Of a stretch of 13,521 nucleotides of DNA, positions 1 through 6,870 are shown in pieces. Positions within the stretch are counted from its first letter, which is position 1, and each line of letters starts with the position of its first letter. This DNA is from Acidimicrobiia bacterium (lineage in GTDB: Bacteria; Actinomycetota; Acidimicrobiia; Acidimicrobiales; JACDCH01): assembly GCA_013694495.1 (NCBI GenBank), contig JACDCH010000015.1:1-13521 (forward strand), read 5' to 3'. Made by a program: the position numbers and the translations under genes. The notes beneath the pieces are model-generated. The model searched no databases and had not been told where the DNA came from. It was given only the letters and a program-made list of their open reading frames with translations.

Positions 1-171
1 GCCGAGCACCTCCTGCACGCGCCGCACGTCGTCGGCACGCGCCTGGCCCGGTTCGGGTGGTGGGAGCGGCGGGTCCTGCCCCGCTTCGCCGCCCTGGCCC
101 GCACCCGGGTGGCGCCCGTCACCGGCCACTTCGTGGCGTTCTTGGCCCGCGCCCGGCTCCGGACGGGCTGA
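1..171 (+). CDS. C-terminal fragment of an unidentified protein
   Basis: Only the last 56 codons are present, running open from the first base to a TGA. Every codon I checked ends in G or C, which supports real coding. The fragment is rich in Arg, Leu and Ala, with an aromatic patch (FGWWERR) followed by PVTGHFVAFLARAR near the end. I do not recognise the family with confidence. The ending recalls C-termini of some class I SAM-dependent methyltransferases found in polysaccharide loci, but this is a weak impression. It converges on the export permease with a gap of 16 bases and no visible terminator between them. Confidence 0.6.
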   Translation, partial: AEHLLHAPHVVGTRLARFGWWERRVLPRFAALARTRVAPVTGHFVAFLARARLRTG

Positions 172-187
172 AGGCTGAACGACCTGC

Positions 188-943
188 CTACACGTCCTTG
201 GCCAAGTCGACAGCGAGGCGACGGAAGAGGACCAGGCTGGCGAGGAACAGCGCGGCGCAGGCGCCCAGGGTGACGACGTGGGCGACCGGGCTGGCGATCC
301 GGCCGTCGTAGAGCACGTCCCGGTACTGTTCGACGACCCGCCGCATCGGGTCGACCGCAGTGACGGCCTGGAGCTGCGGGCCGACCATCCGGCGGTCGTA
401 CACGATCGGCACGAGGAAGAACCACACCGTCAGCAAGTTGTGGAGGACGTAGCGCAGGTCGCGGCTGAACACGTCGAGCAGGGCCAGCAGCACGGCGATG
501 GTGGCCACCACGAGCAGCGTCGACGCCACCGGCACGGCGAGCATCGGCAGGAGGACGGGCCGCAGGTGCTCGTCGCCCACGACCGCGAGGTACACGACGA
601 AGGCGACCAGCAGGGCGAGGAACGGGATCGCCATCACGACGACCCGGGCCAGCGGGAGGTAGTGGTACGGCATCGGCGCCCGCCGCACCAGCTCGGGCTC
701 GAAGGAGATGCTCTGGAGGGCGTCGTGGCTGGCCTGGACCAGGAACGTCCAGGGCAGCAGCCCGGCGAAGAGGTACACGCCGTAGCGGTCGACGGGGGCG
801 GTGAAGACGGACGTGAACACGAACAGGTAGAGGGCGAGGAGGAGGAGCGGCGCGGCGAGGGGCCAGACAACGCCGAACACCGAGCGCTTCGAGCGCAGCC
901 GCAGCTGGCGCTCGACGAGCGTGCCGAGGAGCTCGAGGCGCAT
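188..943 (-). CDS. ABC-2 type polysaccharide export permease (Wzm/TagG-like)
   Basis: Predicted 251-residue integral membrane protein of the ABC-2 family, the channel half of an exporter for lipid-linked polysaccharide or a teichoic-acid-like polymer. A short amphipathic N-terminus (RQLRLRSKRSVFGVVWPLAAP) leads to about six hydrophobic segments, roughly at residues 27-47, 57-70, 102-122, 130-156, 168-182 and 222-240. The family-typical stretch SRDLRYVLHNLLTVWFFLVP lies at 160-179 and a DPMRRVVEQYRDVLY-like loop at 198-212. The ATG is fused to the stop of the ATPase gene (TGATG, one shared base), so the two are translationally coupled. Third gene of the operon after the glycosyltransferase and ATPase. 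Family assignment is firm. The exported polymer is unknown. Confidence 0.9.
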   Translation of the reverse strand: MRLELLGTLVERQLRLRSKRSVFGVVWPLAAPLLLLALYLFVFTSVFTAPVDRYGVYLFAGLLPWTFLVQASHDALQSISFEPELVRRAPMPYHYLPLARVVVMAIPFLALLVAFVVYLAVVGDEHLRPVLLPMLAVPVASTLLVVATIAVLLALLDVFSRDLRYVLHNLLTVWFFLVPIVYDRRMVGPQLQAVTAVDPMRRVVEQYRDVLYDGRIASPVAHVVTLGACAALFLASLVLFRRLAVDLAKDV

Positions 944-1728
944 CACACCCCCCGGCGCCGGCGCGCCGCAGCGGCCCGTCGTGAGGGGTCGAACACCCGC
1001 CGCTCGGCGGCGCCGTCGTCGGTGACGGCCTGGCGCGAGCGGTAGTAGGCGACGGCCTCGTCGGGCCGGCCGACGTGCGCCAGCGACCCCCGCTCGAGCA
1101 CAGCGACGTCGTCGCAGCGCGCCCGCACGAGGTCGAGGTCGTGCGACACCAGGACGAGGGCGGTCCCGCCCCGGCGCAGCTCGTCGACCCGGCCCAGGGC
1201 CCGGGCCCGGAAGCTGTCGTCGCCCACGGCGAGGACCTCGTCGACGAGCAGGACCTCGGGGTCGGTGTGGACGACGAGGGCGAAGCCGAGGCGCAGGCCC
1301 ATGCCGGCCGAGTAGGCCGACAGGGGCGCGTCGAGGGCGTCGGCCGGCAGGCCGCTGAAGTCGACGACCTCGTCGTAGCGGGCGCGGATCTCGGCGCGCG
1401 TCAGCCCCAGCAGCACGCCGCCCACGAGTACGTTCTCGTGACCCGTCAGGTCGCGGTGGAAGCCGGCGGACAGGTCGACCAACGACGCCGTCCGGCCCCG
1501 GACGTCGACCTGCCCCCGGGTGGGGCGCAGCACGCCGGCGAGGACCTGGAGGAGCGTCGTCTTGCCCGAGCCGTTGGCCCCGACCACCCCCAGGCTGCGC
1601 CCTCGCCCGACCGACAGCGTCACGTCGCGGAGGGCCCAGTGCGGCTCCCCCCGCCGGCGCCAGCCGTAGCGGCCCCGGCGCCGGAACCCCTCCCACAGCT
1701 GGTCGACCACGACCGCAGGGTCGTTCAC
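943..1728 (-). CDS. ABC polysaccharide export ATP-binding protein (Wzt/TagH-like)
   Basis: Predicted 261-residue cytoplasmic ATPase that powers the adjacent ABC-2 permease. Visible motifs are Walker A GANGSGKT (50-57), the signature YSAGM (139-143, close to the YSSGM typical of this subfamily), Walker B VLLVDE (159-164) and the H-loop histidine H196 in VSHD. The GHENV motif near 96-100 is also characteristic of the Wzt/TagH group. The protein stops soon after the nucleotide-binding domain in an Arg-rich tail and lacks the extra C-terminal carbohydrate-binding domain of long Wzt proteins. I would therefore expect export not to depend on a Wzt-type recognition of a modified chain end. The start is GTG, 13 bases after the glycosyltransferase stop, with no clear Shine-Dalgarno, so coupling is likely. 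A downstream in-frame GTG at codon 7 is an alternative start. Confidence 0.9.
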   Translation of the reverse strand: MNDPAVVVDQLWEGFRRRGRYGWRRRGEPHWALRDVTLSVGRGRSLGVVGANGSGKTTLLQVLAGVLRPTRGQVDVRGRTASLVDLSAGFHRDLTGHENVLVGGVLLGLTRAEIRARYDEVVDFSGLPADALDAPLSAYSAGMGLRLGFALVVHTDPEVLLVDEVLAVGDDSFRARALGRVDELRRGGTALVLVSHDLDLVRARCDDVAVLERGSLAHVGRPDEAVAYYRSRQAVTDDGAAERRVFDPSRRAAAARRRRGV

Positions 1729-1741
1729 CGGAGGGCGCCCG

Positions 1742-2809
1742 TCACAGGTCGATGGAGGCGGCGGTGACCACGCCTTCGGCGCCCCGGTCGTCGTGCCAAC
1801 GCAGGACGACGGGGTGCTCCACCGGCCGGCGTCGCGCCACGGTCCCGCGGATCACCCCCAGGCCGTAGGCGACGTGGAGCACGACGACGAGCAGGCCGGC
1901 GAGCGCGGCGTCGAACGGGCGGCGCAAGGTGAGGGCGATCCGCGCCGCCGCGGCGACCACGGCGGCCCCGTAGGCGGCGAGCGGCACCATGGCCACCGGA
2001 CCGACGGCGAGCACCGCCAACGGCAGCGTGACGACGTGGGCGAGCAGCGCCGCCGGGGCCAGGTAGGAGGGCCGCACGGTGGCTGGCTCCCGTACGCCGA
2101 GCTGGCCCCGCCCGAAGCCGTACTTGTGCATCTGCTGGGCGAAGCCCCGCAGGGTCGGCCGGCGCTCGTGATAGGCGACCAGCGACGGGTCGTAGAACAT
2201 CTTCACGCCCCGTCGGCTCATCTCCCCGAGCAGGGCGTTCTCCTCGGCGCACACGAGCTCGTGGGAGAACGGCACCATCACCTCGCGGCGCACGGCCAGG
2301 TTGCACAGCACGAAGAACCGCTCGTCGGCGTAGCGGGCCGGGTGGGCGCCGTAGCGACGGCGGACCGGGCCGGACCCAACGATCGACGCCAGCACCGCGC
2401 CCTGTACGAACTGGAACCGGGTGCTGTCGAGGGCGCTGTCGTTGGGTCCGCCGAACACCCCGGCCTCGGGGTGGGTCGCGGCGAGGCGGTCGAGGCGGCC
2501 GAGGAGGTCCTCGTCCACGGTCACGTCGTCGTCGAGGAAGAGCAGCAGGTCGCCCCGAGCCTCGACGACGAGGAGGTTGCGGCCGGCGCCGGGCAGGGCC
2601 CGCTCGACGAAGCACACCCGGGCCGCGGGGAACCGGCGGTGGACCGTGGCGGCGACGTGCTCGTCGCCGTCGGAGCACACCAGGAGCTCGAACGAGGGCG
2701 GATCGACCTGCCGCTGCAAGCTGGCCAGGCAGGCGTCGAGCTGGGCGAGCCGGCGGCCGGTGATGATGCAGATGCTGATGCCCGGGTTCCGCTCACCGCC
2801 TCCGGACAC
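1742..2809 (-). CDS. family 2 glycosyltransferase with C-terminal membrane segments
   Basis: Predicted 355-residue GT-A fold glycosyltransferase that transfers a sugar from a nucleotide-sugar donor. The N-terminal strand ISICIITGRR (11-20), the SDGDE motif (46-50) and the metal-binding DDD in LLLFLDDDVTVDE (93-95) are classic GT2 features. CAEEN (187-191) is the likely catalytic acidic motif. Hydrophobic segments at about 247-290 and 300-320 would anchor the C-terminus in the membrane. I chose the GTG at 2809 because it lies 8 bases behind a TAGCAT box and leaves the divergent gene free. The frame stays open further upstream, but that would place the start inside the opposite gene. It is first in the operon with the export ATPase and permease, so it likely builds the exported glycan. 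Confidence 0.85.
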   Translation of the reverse strand: MSGGGERNPGISICIITGRRLAQLDACLASLQRQVDPPSFELLVCSDGDEHVAATVHRRFPAARVCFVERALPGAGRNLLVVEARGDLLLFLDDDVTVDEDLLGRLDRLAATHPEAGVFGGPNDSALDSTRFQFVQGAVLASIVGSGPVRRRYGAHPARYADERFFVLCNLAVRREVMVPFSHELVCAEENALLGEMSRRGVKMFYDPSLVAYHERRPTLRGFAQQMHKYGFGRGQLGVREPATVRPSYLAPAALLAHVVTLPLAVLAVGPVAMVPLAAYGAAVVAAAARIALTLRRPFDAALAGLLVVVLHVAYGLGVIRGTVARRRPVEHPVVLRWHDDRGAEGVVTAASIDL

Positions 2810-2817
2810 GGGCAGCG

Positions 2818-2823
2818 ATGCTA
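2818..2823 (-). promoter_or_regulatory. -10 box of the glycosyltransferase/export operon
   Basis: TAGCAT read on the minus strand fits TANNNT and ends 8 bases before the GTG at 2809, implying a leaderless transcript. No TTGACA-like -35 is visible. A short inverted repeat GGTC-TG-GACC (2829-2838) lies midway between this box and the opposite-facing box at 2845-2850. Confidence 0.45.
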
Positions 2824-2844
2824 CCGCCGGTCTGGACCCCGCCG

Positions 2845-2850
2845 TACGCT
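2845..2850 (+). promoter_or_regulatory. -10 box for the PaaK-like ligase transcript
   Basis: TACGCT fits TANNNT. Seven bases later comes a GTG at 2858, the start of a nine-codon open frame, which would place the transcription start at or next to that codon. No convincing -35 is seen. Confidence 0.4.
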
Positions 2851-2857
2851 TTGCCCG

Positions 2858-2887
2858 GTGGGCGGACAGCGAAGCGACGAGTGGTGA
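2858..2887 (+). CDS. putative leaderless nine-codon leader peptide
   Basis: A GTG located 7 bases behind the TACGCT box opens a frame encoding VGGQRSDEW and then TGA. The stop overlaps the GTG at 2884 of the downstream ligase as GTGA, the usual coupled-gene overlap. No ribosome binding site is needed if the transcript is leaderless. The peptide has no run of one amino acid, so classical attenuation is not suggested. A role in handing ribosomes to a ligase start that lacks its own Shine-Dalgarno is my inference. At this length a chance origin is possible. Confidence 0.3.
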   Translation: MGGQRSDEW

Positions 2888-4473
2888 CCCGTCTCGCCCT
2901 CGTCCGCCAGGGCTGGTCGATGGCCCGCGGCCTGCGCCGCCTCGTGCGCCACCCGGTGGCCGTGGCGACGGCCGAGCGCACCGTCGCCGAGGAGGTCCGC
3001 ACCCGCGGCGAACGGTTCCTCGGGATGCTCGACACCCTCGTGTGGCCATACGCCGCCGGTCCCCTGCACCGGCTCCTCACCCACGCCGGCGTCGACGCCG
3101 GCGCCGCCCGCGAGCTGGTCGCCCAGCACGGGCTCGACGGCGCACTGGAGGTGCTGCGCGACGCCGGCGTGTACGTGAGCTACGAGGAGTACCAGGGCCG
3201 GGAGGAGGCCCGGCGCGGCAGCGCCACGTTCTCGTTCGTCCCCGCCGACTTCTTCAACCCGGTCGTCACAGCCGACTACATGGCGAGCACCGGTGGCACC
3301 CGCGGCCGGGGGACGCCGATGGAGCTGTCGTTCGCGTGGCAGCAGCGCCAGGGCGCCCAGCGGGCCATCCAGTACTCGATGGCGGAGGTCGCCGGCGCCC
3401 CGACGGCGGTGTGGCTGCCGGTGTTCCCCTCGGCGGCCGGCTTCGGCGCGGTGATGAAGATCAGCGCCGGCGGTAACCGCCCGGAGCGGTGGTTCTCGCA
3501 GATTCCCGGCCGCCTGGAGGGCGTCGCTGGCCACAAGCAGGCGGCCAACCGCCTCCTCCCGGCCCTGAGCCTGCTCACCCGCACCGGGTTGCCGTCGCCG
3601 GAGCACGTCCCCAGCGACGAGCCGGAGCGGGTGGTGCGGTGGATGCGCGAGGCCCTCGACCGGGCGGGGCGGGCGACGCTCACGGGCTACGCGAGCTCGA
3701 TCACCTCAGCGGCGCGCTGGGCCGTTGCCCACGGCGTCGACCTCACCGGCGTCGTCGTCTACCCGGCCAGCGAGCCGGTGACGGCCGGGAAGCTCGAGGC
3801 CATGCGCGCCGCCGGCCTCGACCCGCGCCCCATGTACGCGCTGGTGCCGGAGGGCACCATCGGCCTCGCCTGCCCCGCGTGCGGCGACGAGGAGTACCAC
3901 CTGTGGGAGCAGGAGCTGGCCGTGACCACCCGTCGCCGCCCGCGCGGCGACGGCACCGACGTCGACGCCTACTGCCTCACGAGCCTCGACCGGCTCGCCC
4001 CGCGGGTGCTGCTGAACGTCGAGAACGACGACTACGGGGAGCTCCGCCGCGACGTGGCCTGCGACTGCGCCCTCGGGCGTCTGGGCCTGGGCACCCGCCT
4101 CGCCCACATCCGTGGCATCAGCAAGGTCGTGGCCGCCGGCGTCACCCTCGAGGGGGCGACGTTCGACGAGATCGCCGAGACGGCCCTCCCGGCCCTCGTC
4201 GGGGGCGGACCCGGCGACTACCAGTTCGTGGAGGAGGACGGCGCCACCGGCACGACGCTGACCCTGCGGATCCACCCGCAGGTCGGCCCCGTCGACGAGG
4301 GGGCCGCCCTCCGAGCCGTGCAGGATGCCCTGGCCACCACCGACAACGGCCTGCTGGCCGCCTCGGTGTGGGTGGCCGACGGTGGCCTGCGCGTCGAACG
4401 CCGGGCGCCGACGCTCACCAAGGCGGGCAAGCTCCTGTCCTACGAGCGGATCGGGCGGCTCACGTCGAATTGA
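2884..4473 (+). CDS. adenylate-forming enzyme, PaaK/CapK/LuxE-like
   Basis: Predicted 529-residue ANL-superfamily-like protein that probably activates an acyl group with ATP. Visible landmarks, numbered from 2884, are a phosphate-binding loop STGGTRGRGTP (about 135-145), an NVENDDYGEL stretch matching the A7 region (about 378-387), IRGISKVVAAG (about 409-419) in the place of the A8 hinge, GGGPGDYQFVEED (about 441-453), and a terminal TKAGK (about 512-516) in the place of the A10 lysine. Two cysteine pairs, CPAC (about 330-333) and CDC (about 393-395), may bind a metal. Start choice: codons between an upstream ATG (2818) and 2881 are unusually rich in A/T third bases, and 2884 overlaps a mini-ORF stop. 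GTG 2881 is equally possible. It is divergent from the glycan export operon, so a role in modifying envelope polymers or lipids is conceivable but unproven. Confidence 0.75.
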   Translation: MTRLALVRQGWSMARGLRRLVRHPVAVATAERTVAEEVRTRGERFLGMLDTLVWPYAAGPLHRLLTHAGVDAGAARELVAQHGLDGALEVLRDAGVYVSYEEYQGREEARRGSATFSFVPADFFNPVVTADYMASTGGTRGRGTPMELSFAWQQRQGAQRAIQYSMAEVAGAPTAVWLPVFPSAAGFGAVMKISAGGNRPERWFSQIPGRLEGVAGHKQAANRLLPALSLLTRTGLPSPEHVPSDEPERVVRWMREALDRAGRATLTGYASSITSAARWAVAHGVDLTGVVVYPASEPVTAGKLEAMRAAGLDPRPMYALVPEGTIGLACPACGDEEYHLWEQELAVTTRRRPRGDGTDVDAYCLTSLDRLAPRVLLNVENDDYGELRRDVACDCALGRLGLGTRLAHIRGISKVVAAGVTLEGATFDEIAETALPALVGGGPGDYQFVEEDGATGTTLTLRIHPQVGPVDEGAALRAVQDALATTDNGLLAASVWVADGGLRVERRAPTLTKAGKLLSYERIGRLTSN

Positions 4474-5656
4474 CGTCGGCCGGGGCCGCGGGGGCGTCGG
4501 CGAGGGCGAAGAGCCGGGCTCCGTTGTCCCAAAGGATCTTGCGCTTGCTCTCCGCGGAGATGCCGGGCAGGTCGAGGAACGTGTCGCTCGCCCCCGGGAA
4601 CGTGGAGTCGTGGTGGGGGAAGTCCGACGACCACAGCAGGTTGTCGTCGCCCAGGTGGTCGATCGCCAGGCGAGCGACCGACTCGTCGGCGTCGGCCACC
4701 GCGAAGCACTGGCGGGCGAAGTACCCGCTCGGGGCGAGGGTGAGCTCGTAGTCCTGGTCCGGGCCGTACGTCGACCACTTCTCGTCCATGCGCCACAGCA
4801 GCCAGGGCAGCCAGGCCACGTTGGCCTCCTGCAGCACCACCCGGAGGCCGGGGTGGGCGTCGAGCACGCCGCCCAGGATCAGCTCGGCCAACGCGGTCTG
4901 GGAGTAGAACGGCAGCCGCACGGCCATCCGCACCACCTCCGTGCGGGGGTGCCCCTGGTAGCGGTGGCCGACGTCGTCGGCCACCTGGCACAAGCCCGAG
5001 AGGTGCAGGCCGAGCGGCACTCCGAGCCCCTCGATCTCGGCCCACAGCGGCTCGAAGGCGTCGTCGGTGAGGACGGTCTGGTCGACGCCGGCCGTCGTCA
5101 TGGCCACGCCCACGGCGCCGAGCTCCTCGACGCAGCGCCTGGCCTCCTCAGCCGCCTGCTCCGGCGCCTGTCGGGGCAGCCACCCCCAGAACTTGAAGCG
5201 TCCGGGATCGTGGCCGGCGAACTCGGCCGCGTAGTCGTTGTACGCCCGGCAGAGGGCCGCGGCGTGTTCGGGCGCGACGCCGTCGATCGCCAGGAGCTTG
5301 AGGTTCAGCGTCGGCGTGAGGAGGGCGACGTCGATGCCGTCCATGTCCATCCCCTCGAGCCAGGCGGCCGGGGTGGCCTCGACCCGCAACCGGGCGAGCT
5401 CGGGCGCTTCCTTCCAGCGGCGGTGGCCTTGGCGGTACACGAGCCGACCAGGGCCGTGCGCCTCGCCGACCTCAGGCACGGGGAAGCCCCGGCCGTCGAG
5501 GTCGATGCCGAGGTGTCCGGTGTCGAGGTAGCCCCCCGGCGGCGCGGTGATCCGCGTCCGGGAGCGCCACGGCTCGGGCAACCGCTCAGCCCAACCGTCG
5601 TACGGTTCGAGCAGGTGCAGCTCGGCATCGATGATCCGGACGCCGCGCCTCGCCAT
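4460..5656 (-). CDS. amidohydrolase-2 (ACMSD-like) metal-dependent hydrolase/decarboxylase
   Basis: Predicted 398-residue TIM-barrel amidohydrolase of the ACMSD-like branch, which includes decarboxylases acting on aromatic or unsaturated carboxylic acids as well as hydrolases. The N-terminal metal motif is DAELH (H14), followed by LLEP. GLHLSG supplies H218, QEANVAWLPWLLWRMDE contains E277, and WSSDFPHHDSTFP carries the essential Asp (D345) and following histidines. The usual first-strand HxH is reduced to ExH, as occurs in many members. The ATG follows a TAGCCT box by 6 bases, so the mRNA is probably leaderless. Its last 14 bases overlap the 3' end of the convergent ligase gene. It is divergent from the ABC importer and Rieske genes and may act in the same pathway. 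Confidence 0.85.
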   Translation of the reverse strand: MARRGVRIIDAELHLLEPYDGWAERLPEPWRSRTRITAPPGGYLDTGHLGIDLDGRGFPVPEVGEAHGPGRLVYRQGHRRWKEAPELARLRVEATPAAWLEGMDMDGIDVALLTPTLNLKLLAIDGVAPEHAAALCRAYNDYAAEFAGHDPGRFKFWGWLPRQAPEQAAEEARRCVEELGAVGVAMTTAGVDQTVLTDDAFEPLWAEIEGLGVPLGLHLSGLCQVADDVGHRYQGHPRTEVVRMAVRLPFYSQTALAELILGGVLDAHPGLRVVLQEANVAWLPWLLWRMDEKWSTYGPDQDYELTLAPSGYFARQCFAVADADESVARLAIDHLGDDNLLWSSDFPHHDSTFPGASDTFLDLPGISAESKRKILWDNGARLFALADAPAAPADVNST

Positions 5657-5662
5657 GGCCGG

Positions 5663-5668
5663 AGGCTA
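5663..5668 (-). promoter_or_regulatory. -10 box of the amidohydrolase gene
   Basis: On the minus strand TAGCCT is followed by six bases (CCGGCC) and the ATG at 5656. This spacing puts the transcription start on the A of the start codon, giving a leaderless mRNA. No Shine-Dalgarno is present or needed. Confidence 0.5.
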
Positions 5669-5709
5669 GACGCGCTCGACGGGTGCGCATGACGCCCGGA
5701 ACCAACGCG

Positions 5710-5715
5710 TACTGT
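5710..5715 (+). promoter_or_regulatory. -10 box of the ABC importer operon
   Basis: TACTGT fits TANNNT, with a weak ATGACG at 5689-5694 as a possible -35. The predicted transcript starts near 5722 and has a leader of about 48 bases containing a hairpin and an AAGGA ribosome binding site (5755-5759) 10 bases before the ATG. The 113-base gap is shared with the divergent amidohydrolase promoter. Confidence 0.4.
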
Positions 5716-5726
5716 GCGTTTCGCTC

Positions 5727-5745
5727 GGAGCGCGGCTGACGCTCC
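5727..5745 (+). other. hairpin in the leader of the ABC importer mRNA
   Basis: GGAGCG (5727-5732) can pair with CGCTCC (5740-5745) across a seven-base loop. It lies close to the predicted 5' end and ends nine bases before the AAGGA ribosome binding site. It could stabilise the mRNA 5' end. Function is inferred only from position. Confidence 0.35.
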
Positions 5746-5769
5746 CGACCCCCCAAGGACACGTACAGC

Positions 5770-6870
5770 ATGAGCGATTCCCGGCGGGACTTCCTGCGGC
5801 GTTCGTTGGCGCTCGCCGCCACGTTCGGCACGCCCGCGTTGTTCACCTCGTGCGGCGACGACGACCCCGTCGCCGGCGGCGGCGAGGGCACCGGCGGCAC
5901 CGTCCCCGGCGGCGATGCCACGGCCACCACCGCGCCCGCCGCGCCCCAGCGGCTCACCGTCATGATGCCGTTCCCGCTGTCGATCAACTTCATCGCCGAC
6001 GTGGCCGGCAAGTCCGGCGGGTTCATGGAGGCGGAGGGCGTCGACCTCGACCTCCAGTTCGCGCCGGGCGCGCCCCAGGCCCTCCAGCAGCTCGCCGCCG
6101 GCAACGTGACCGTGATCCGCAACGGCCCCGTGGAGATGCTCCTGGCCGACGTCAACGAAGGTGCGCCGTTCGTGTCCATCGGGATGGTCAACCAGCGCAC
6201 CAACTACACCCTGACCTCCGCCCCCGAGGAAGCCTTCGCCCTGGCCGACCTTGGCGGCCTCACCGTCGGGTTGCCCACCCTGGGCGGCAACGCCGAGTTC
6301 GTGCTGGACCTGCTGCTGCGGGCCGAGGGCGTCGACCCCACCACGGTGCAGCGCCAGGCCGTCGGCAACGAGGCCTCGGGCTATGCGGTCCTGCAGGAGG
6401 GCCTGGTGAACGCGCTGCTCGTCAGCCGCTCCACCGTGGCCGGGATCCGGGCACTGGGCGAGGAGCCCCACGTCGACATGCTGAGCGACGTCAACCCCCT
6501 GCTCGGCACCAACCTCGTGACCACCCGCCAGTTCCTCGACGAGCAGCACGATCTCATCGTCTCCTACCTGGCCGCGCTCCACGCCACGATGCTCGCCATC
6601 AACGACGAGGCGCAGCGCACCGACCTCATCACCGTGGTGCGGGACGACGACTGGGACCTGCCCCAGCTCGACGACCCCGAGCGGGCCTCCTCGATCATCG
6701 CCGCCACCGCCGGCCAGTGGTTCGAGGAGGGCGAGGAGAACCTCCTGCGCAACATCCCCGAGCGCTGGGACCGGGGCGTCGCCCAGCTCGTGGAACTGGG
6801 CGTCGTGCCCGAGGGCACCGCGGCCGCGGACTACTACACCAACGACCTGCTCGACGAGGCGCTCGCCTGA
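5770..6870 (+). CDS. Tat-exported ABC substrate-binding lipoprotein (NMT1/SsuA-like)
   Basis: Predicted 366-residue periplasm-side or membrane-anchored solute receptor for the importer encoded downstream. The N-terminus carries a twin-arginine motif SRRDFL (R5, R6), a hydrophobic stretch, and FTSC with C28 as the likely lipidated cysteine, although Phe at -3 is a lipobox variant. Residues 29-60 form a Gly/Thr/Pro-rich linker. The mature domain begins near RLTVMMPFPLSINF (61-74) and has the layout of the NMT1/ThiY/SsuA type: GGFMEAEGVDLDL (83-95), a QALQQLAAGNV loop (103-113) and a GLTVGLPTLGGNAEF segment (163-177). Typical family ligands are sulfonates, nitrate, pyrimidine precursors and aromatic acids. 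The ligand here is unknown. The ATG is preceded by AAGGA at 10 bases. Confidence 0.85.
   Translation: MSDSRRDFLRRSLALAATFGTPALFTSCGDDDPVAGGGEGTGGTVPGGDATATTAPAAPQRLTVMMPFPLSINFIADVAGKSGGFMEAEGVDLDLQFAPGAPQALQQLAAGNVTVIRNGPVEMLLADVNEGAPFVSIGMVNQRTNYTLTSAPEEAFALADLGGLTVGLPTLGGNAEFVLDLLLRAEGVDPTTVQRQAVGNEASGYAVLQEGLVNALLVSRSTVAGIRALGEEPHVDMLSDVNPLLGTNLVTTRQFLDEQHDLIVSYLAALHATMLAINDEAQRTDLITVVRDDDWDLPQLDDPERASSIIAATAGQWFEEGEENLLRNIPERWDRGVAQLVELGVVPEGTAAADYYTNDLLDEALA

Noticed and set aside
2818..2880. An upstream ATG at 2818 as the start of the PaaK-like ligase.
   Set aside because: The 20 codons it would add have several A or T third bases unlike the rest of the gene, and they contain the likely -10 box TACGCT.
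3084..3103. A perfect 20-base palindrome, CGCCGGCGTCGACGCCGGCG.
   Set aside because: It lies inside the ligase gene and encodes an Ala-Gly-Val-Asp-Ala-Gly stretch in the favoured codons. Such palindromes arise easily from GCC/GGC/GTC/GAC codons.
4325..5692. A plus-strand frame open for 455 codons across the ligase end and the amidohydrolase.
   Set aside because: No recognisable domain, and the amidohydrolase on the other strand has all family motifs. It is an antisense shadow.
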